A program made the translations under genes and the position numbers. From Rhodococcus sp. CH91 (GTDB lineage: Bacteria > Actinomycetota > Actinomycetes > Mycobacteriales > Mycobacteriaceae), in assembly GCF_022554085.1 (NCBI RefSeq), contig NZ_JAKFYR010000001.1, positions 310,001 to 374,000 of the forward strand: a stretch of 64,000 bases of DNA, given 5' to 3'. This document shows, piece after piece, positions 60,312 through 64,000 of the stretch (position 1 is the stretch's first letter; every line of letters begins with the position of its first letter). Below the pieces are notes generated by a model, which saw nothing but the letters and a program-made list of their open reading frames with translations, was not told the origin of the DNA and searched no databases.

Positions 60312-62435
60312 TCAGTGTCCTGTGCCGCGGGGGACCCATCGTTCGTGCAGTTGACCGCGCCGGACACCGGGGCTCGTGCCGGGTGACGCCAGAGCGTGAG
60401 CGGGCGCCGGCACAGGTGCGGGATAGCGGTTTCCGATGTCCGGCTGGGCCCCGGAAACCGGGTCGGCGGGGTAGTGCTCGCTGTGCTCCGAGGGTGGGTC
60501 GGGCAGGCGACGCGGTCGATCGATCCGGTACGGATCCTCGTGGTTCCTGCCCGTCCCCTTCAGCAGACTCGTCGGCAGATAGATGCTCGCGGTGATGCCG
60601 GCGTTGGTGGACGAGTCGAAGGTGGGACGCAACCGCACGGTGATGCCGTGACGGTCGGCGAGGCGGGCCACCACGAACAGGCCCATTCGACGTGCCGCGC
60701 CGGATCCGGCCTCGCTGTCGGATCCGAGTCGCATGTTGATGTCTGCGAGTTCGTCTGCGGGAATACCGATCCCGCGGTCGGCGATCTCCAGCAGGAGGCC
60801 GCCGTCCACCGCGCGGGAGAAGGCGAACGCCACCGTGCTGTCGGGCGGTGAAGCGCGCAGCGCGTTGTCGAGGAGCTCGGCGACCATGTGGACGACGTCG
60901 GTGACGGCACTACCGACCAGATTGCCTTCCGGGGCATTGCCGATGTTCACGCGCTGGTAGTTCTCGACCTGCGAGACGGCGGCGCGGAGGACGTCGACGA
61001 GCGGTGTGTCGGGGACCCGGCCGAGGCGCTGACGAGTGCCGGCGAGGACGAGCAGCGAGTCACCCGTACGACGCATGCGGGCGGCGAGGTGATCGAGCGC
61101 GAACAGATTCTGGAGACGGGTGGGATCGCGTTCCTCGTGTTCGAGCGAATCGATCAGGGCGAGTTGCTGTTCCACCAGGGTCTTGTTGCGACGCGCGAGG
61201 GTCTCGAGCATCTCGTTGACCTGCCGCCGCAGTTGGGCTTGTTCACCTGCGAGACGCAGGGCGCCCTCGTTCATGCTGTCGACGGCGCGGGCGACCTCGC
61301 CGATCTCCTCACGGGTGTGCACCCGCACCGGGGACAACTGCACGGTGTCGATCTCGGCGCCGTCCTTGATCGCGGCGAGAGCGGCGGGAAGATCCTCTTC
61401 GGCTGCACGCAGAGTGTCGTTGCGCAGGCGGCGCAACGGCTTGACCAGCGATGCTGCGATCATGATCGCGAGTCCGAGGGCGAGGGCGAGCACCACGGCC
61501 ACACCGATACCGTTCTTGAGCGCTTCGCTGCGGGCTTCGCCCGCGAGATCGTCGAGGACGCCCACGGCGCGAGTCGCGGAACCGGCGACCTCTTCCTGGT
61601 AGATCATGAGGCTCTCGAAGAGCGAGCCCTGCAGGGCGCGGACGTCGCCACCCGCGTTGCCGAGTTCGGCGGTGAGACTGCGGCGTTTCTCGAGCATGCC
61701 GATGAGAGCGTCTACCTTGCTCGCGTCGGCGGCAGAATTCTCGGCGAATGTGTCGCGGAGAACGGTGAGCTTGGCGGCCTCGACGCCGAGGGCGTTGTTC
61801 CACATCAGCAATGCGCCGTCGGTGTCGGCGCTCAGGGCGGAGAAGGCGAGGACCTGGTCGAGCAGCGTCCACTGCGTGGCCCACAGGTCGAGAAGCGTGG
61901 CGCTCTCGTTCAGGACGCTGGGATTGTCGCTGGTGGTCGTGATGGCGCGGTAGGCGGCCTGGGCACGGGTGACGAATCCGTCGGCGCGTTCGCTGGCCAC
62001 GGTCGGGGCGAGCGTTCCGGACGACGCACTGGCGAGCAGACTCTCGCCCTCGGCGAGCATGCGGTTGATCTGTGCGGCGATTTTCGGATCGAGGTCCTTG
62101 TCCTCCATCTGGCTCGTCAGGGTCGCCGCGGCTTCGCGTGCGATCTGGGCGCCGTTGTCGACCGGCAGCGACAGGATCGTCGCGGCCGCGGCACCCGAGA
62201 CACCGGTGGCGTACTCGGCGAGAGTGGGCAGGATGGAGACGTTCTCGGCCGCGGCACTGTAGGCGCGGTTCTCCTGGAACAGGTCGTAGACGCGCAGTGA
62301 GCCGTACAGGGTGGCGGCCACGATGGGAACGGCGACGACCACGGTCATCTTGCGCCACAGGCGCCAGTTCTCCGGCGTGTGCTGCCGGATCTGTTGTACG
62401 AGACTCACGTCTTTCGCCCCCGAACTCCTCTGCAT
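60312..62435 (-). CDS. Nitrate-sensor (NIT) type histidine kinase, CvnA-like
   Basis: The 707-residue membrane sensor has one segment near the N terminus (MTVVVAVPIVAATLYGSLRV) and another near 310-330 (GIGVAVVLALALGLAIMIAA), flanking an extracytoplasmic helical NIT-like domain. HAMP, then LDHLAARMRR with the phospho-acceptor His region, N box LLDNALRASPP and G1 DRGIGIP follow. The C-terminal 95 residues are Pro-rich. It matches the kinases of actinobacterial conservons, but roadblock, DUF742 and GTPase partner genes are absent here. ATG at 62435 chosen; GTG 62408 is possible. Confidence 0.87.
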   Translation of the reverse strand: MQRSSGAKDVSLVQQIRQHTPENWRLWRKMTVVVAVPIVAATLYGSLRVYDLFQENRAYSAAAENVSILPTLAEYATGVSGAAAATILSLPVDNGAQIAREAAATLTSQMEDKDLDPKIAAQINRMLAEGESLLASASSGTLAPTVASERADGFVTRAQAAYRAITTTSDNPSVLNESATLLDLWATQWTLLDQVLAFSALSADTDGALLMWNNALGVEAAKLTVLRDTFAENSAADASKVDALIGMLEKRRSLTAELGNAGGDVRALQGSLFESLMIYQEEVAGSATRAVGVLDDLAGEARSEALKNGIGVAVVLALALGLAIMIAASLVKPLRRLRNDTLRAAEEDLPAALAAIKDGAEIDTVQLSPVRVHTREEIGEVARAVDSMNEGALRLAGEQAQLRRQVNEMLETLARRNKTLVEQQLALIDSLEHEERDPTRLQNLFALDHLAARMRRTGDSLLVLAGTRQRLGRVPDTPLVDVLRAAVSQVENYQRVNIGNAPEGNLVGSAVTDVVHMVAELLDNALRASPPDSTVAFAFSRAVDGGLLLEIADRGIGIPADELADINMRLGSDSEAGSGAARRMGLFVVARLADRHGITVRLRPTFDSSTNAGITASIYLPTSLLKGTGRNHEDPYRIDRPRRLPDPPSEHSEHYPADPVSGAQPDIGNRYPAPVPAPAHALASPGTSPGVRRGQLHERWVPRGTGH

Positions 62436-62597
62436 GCCTGAGTCGGCGGCCGGGCCGAAGCAGGATCTCGGCAAGTGAGAATTTCGCCATCGAAATTCGG
62501 GCCAGGGCGAATCACGGTTCGCTGCCGTCAGGACGTGGGCCAGACTAGGTACTCATTCGTCATGCTCACAAGATCGGGATGCAAGTCCGATAGCTGG

Positions 62598-62615
62598 TAT
62601 ACGACCTTGCGTATA
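62598..62615. promoter_or_regulatory. Candidate LysR operator (TATACG-N6-CGTATA)
   Basis: A perfect inverted repeat with 6-bp arms, 70 bp upstream of the LysR gene. It also holds the direct words GTATAC at 62597 and 62611. It matches the T-N11-A pattern of LysR sites. Confidence 0.55.
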
Positions 62616-62684
62616 CATCGCGGCTGTGCGTTACGATGCCGCCGGAATTTCCCGTTCCGCCGGGTTTCGATGTCAGGGGGACGA

Positions 62685-63608
62685 ATGGATCTGCGACGGG
62701 TCGATCTCAACCTGCTCGTGGTGCTCGATGTCCTGCTCGCAGAACGCAACGTCACCCGTGCGGCCCAGCGACTGAACATGTCCCAGCCGGCCACCAGCAC
62801 GGCTCTGGCCCGCCTGCGCAAACAGTTCGACGATCCGCTGCTCGTCAAGAGCGGGCGCGTACTGCGCCCGACGGCGCGAGCCCAAGCGCTCGTCGAGCCG
62901 CTCCGAGAAGTGCTGCGCACACTCGAACGGTCGGTGCTCACCGCACCCGGCTTCGACCCGGCGACCGACGCACGCACCTTCACCCTCATGACCGGCGATT
63001 ACGCCGAGGTCACCCTGCTGCGTCTGCTGGTCCGGGGAGCTACACCGGCCAACATCCGTTTCGACCTGCAGCCGTTGAATGCAGCAGGTCTCGATGCCTT
63101 CCGGCGCTTCGAGATCGACCTCGCGGTGCTCCCGGAACACTTCCTCGACTCACCCGAATTCGCGACCTGCCGTCGGCAGATCCTGCTGTCCGACAGGTTC
63201 GTCGGAGCGGTCTGGTCGGGGCATCCGTACACCGGCACGAAACTCACCCGGGAAGTGCTCGCGCGCTACCCCCTGCTGTCCTACGTGCGGTACTCCGACG
63301 ACACGAACCTCGGCCGTGCGTTGCTGCGGGCCGGGGTGGTGGCCCGGATCGGCGCGACCACCGGCAATGTCGCGGTCCTGCCGTATGCCCTGGAGAACAC
63401 CCGCATGGTCACCCTCCTACCCGAACAGATGGCCCACCACATCGCCGAGACGGCCTCCCTGCGGATACTCGAGCCCACCTTCGCGTTGCCGCCTCTGCGC
63501 GAATTCGCCGTCTGGCACGCCGAACGCGATGCCGATCCGGCGCACGCGTGGCTCCGGGCGCAACTCGATCCGATCGGGCGTGGACGCGTCTCGGTACACG
63601 CCGTCTGA
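62685..63608 (+). CDS. LysR family transcriptional regulator (NodD/NahR-like)
   Basis: The 307-residue protein has the N-terminal HTH (DLNLLVVLDVLLAERNVTRA, MSQPATSTALARLRKQFDDP) of the NodD/NahR/LinR branch, then an effector-binding domain. ATG at 62685 follows AGGGGGA. It is divergent from the histidine kinase. Effector is likely an aromatic compound, as in related regulators, but nothing here identifies the target genes. Confidence 0.88.
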   Translation: MDLRRVDLNLLVVLDVLLAERNVTRAAQRLNMSQPATSTALARLRKQFDDPLLVKSGRVLRPTARAQALVEPLREVLRTLERSVLTAPGFDPATDARTFTLMTGDYAEVTLLRLLVRGATPANIRFDLQPLNAAGLDAFRRFEIDLAVLPEHFLDSPEFATCRRQILLSDRFVGAVWSGHPYTGTKLTREVLARYPLLSYVRYSDDTNLGRALLRAGVVARIGATTGNVAVLPYALENTRMVTLLPEQMAHHIAETASLRILEPTFALPPLREFAVWHAERDADPAHAWLRAQLDPIGRGRVSVHAV

Positions 63609-63626
63609 GCCCGGCCTGCACCCGAT

Positions 63627-63672
63627 CGAGCACTGCGGCCGGCCCGTCCACCGGGGCCGGCCGCAGTGCTCG
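63627..63672. terminator. Bidirectional terminator with 19-bp perfect stem
   Basis: Arms 63627-63645 and 63654-63672 are perfect reverse complements with an 8-base loop, between the LysR gene and the convergent gene at 63699. Confidence 0.85.
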
Positions 63673-63698
63673 GAATTCCGTCGGGGTCCGCAGTCCGA

Positions 63699-64000
63699 TC
63701 AGCGTCCCGATCGGCGCTGCAGGACGATCGCGATGACGACGACGAGCAGCGCAATCGCTCCCACCGGCGCCATCCGCGCGGCGACCGACCCCCGCGCGTA
63801 CTGCATGAGATCGAGCGGTTCGGCCTCGGGCTGCGGAGACTGCCCCGGAGAGGGGGTCGCCGACGGTACCGGCGCTGTGGCCGGTGTCGGCGGTGCCGGG
63901 GACGGGACTGGAGGGCTCGGGGGCATCGATTCGTTGGGACGCGGCTCGGCGGATTCGTCCTTTTCGGTGGGCTCTCCGGTGCCGGGACCGACGAATGCCC
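63699..64000 (-). CDS. Proline-rich membrane-anchored protein, C-terminal part
   Basis: The gene runs off the window end. The visible 100 residues have a Pro/Ser/Thr/Ala-rich linker (PSPPVPSPAPPTPATAPVPS), a short conserved-looking stretch (LDLMQYARGSVAARM) and one hydrophobic segment (VGAIALLVVVIAIVL) followed by QRRSGR. This is the layout of a secreted domain tethered to the membrane at its C terminus. The functional domain is outside the window, so no family is given. Confidence 0.6.
   Translation of the reverse strand, partial: AFVGPGTGEPTEKDESAEPRPNESMPPSPPVPSPAPPTPATAPVPSATPSPGQSPQPEAEPLDLMQYARGSVAARMAPVGAIALLVVVIAIVLQRRSGR

Overview
The window is high-GC DNA from a mycolic-acid actinobacterium, most probably Rhodococcus or a close relative in the Nocardiaceae. 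Three things support this. There is a mycobacterial-type chromosomal block from ino1 through padR, a DUF5318 gene, ponA1, a GT87 glycosyltransferase, rpsF, ssb, rpsR and rplI to dnaB. GTG starts and 4-bp ATGA or GTGA gene overlaps are common. There are several acyl-CoA dehydrogenase and TetR units. I saw no rRNA or tRNA gene, CRISPR array, IS element or prophage.

Region 1 (1-9.8 kb) starts with the end of a glucosylglycerate hydrolase-like gene, a PhoX phosphatase, an alpha/beta hydrolase and an F420-type oxidoreductase. A TetR gene then faces a five-gene oxidative operon: Rieske oxygenase, two NTF2-fold proteins, a TauD/TfdA dioxygenase and an SDR. A perfect 20-bp palindrome lies between them. 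Region 2 (9.85-13 kb) is a TetR gene divergent from a paired acyl-CoA dehydrogenase operon. Region 3 (13-18.3 kb) is a compact gas vesicle operon on the minus strand. It is read as acidic protein, SRPBCC protein, gvpA, F, G, O, J, L, S, K, with almost every junction overlapping.

Region 4 (18.6-28.5 kb) holds a HExxH metallohydrolase with a DUF2786 partner, an AGCS amino acid symporter, a complete sugar ABC importer with a coupled 63-residue membrane protein, and a PonA1-like class A penicillin-binding protein. Region 5 (28.4-32.2 kb) is a TetR-controlled acyl-CoA dehydrogenase, phosphotransferase and SDR operon that resembles 4-hydroxyacid degradation modules. Region 6 (32.3-46.7 kb) is the conserved block. 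It includes padR-ino1 with a palindromic operator, ponA1, GT87-type glycosyltransferases, a leader ahead of rpsF that can hide its Shine-Dalgarno, and dnaB interrupted in its P-loop by a class 3 intein with a decayed homing endonuclease. A DnaA-box-like cluster precedes dnaB and a triple 24-bp repeat follows it.

Region 7 (47-64 kb) is mixed: an MFS exporter, a stand-alone TrpF, a DUF808 protein, a bile-acid-symporter-family transporter with a divergent LysR gene, a hemerythrin protein, a glutaminase-STAS fusion, an alpha/beta hydrolase, a four-gene OpuC-type osmoprotectant importer, a nitrate-sensor-type histidine kinase, a second LysR gene and the end of a membrane-anchored proline-rich protein. 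Several gene ends carry long perfect hairpins that should act as terminators.
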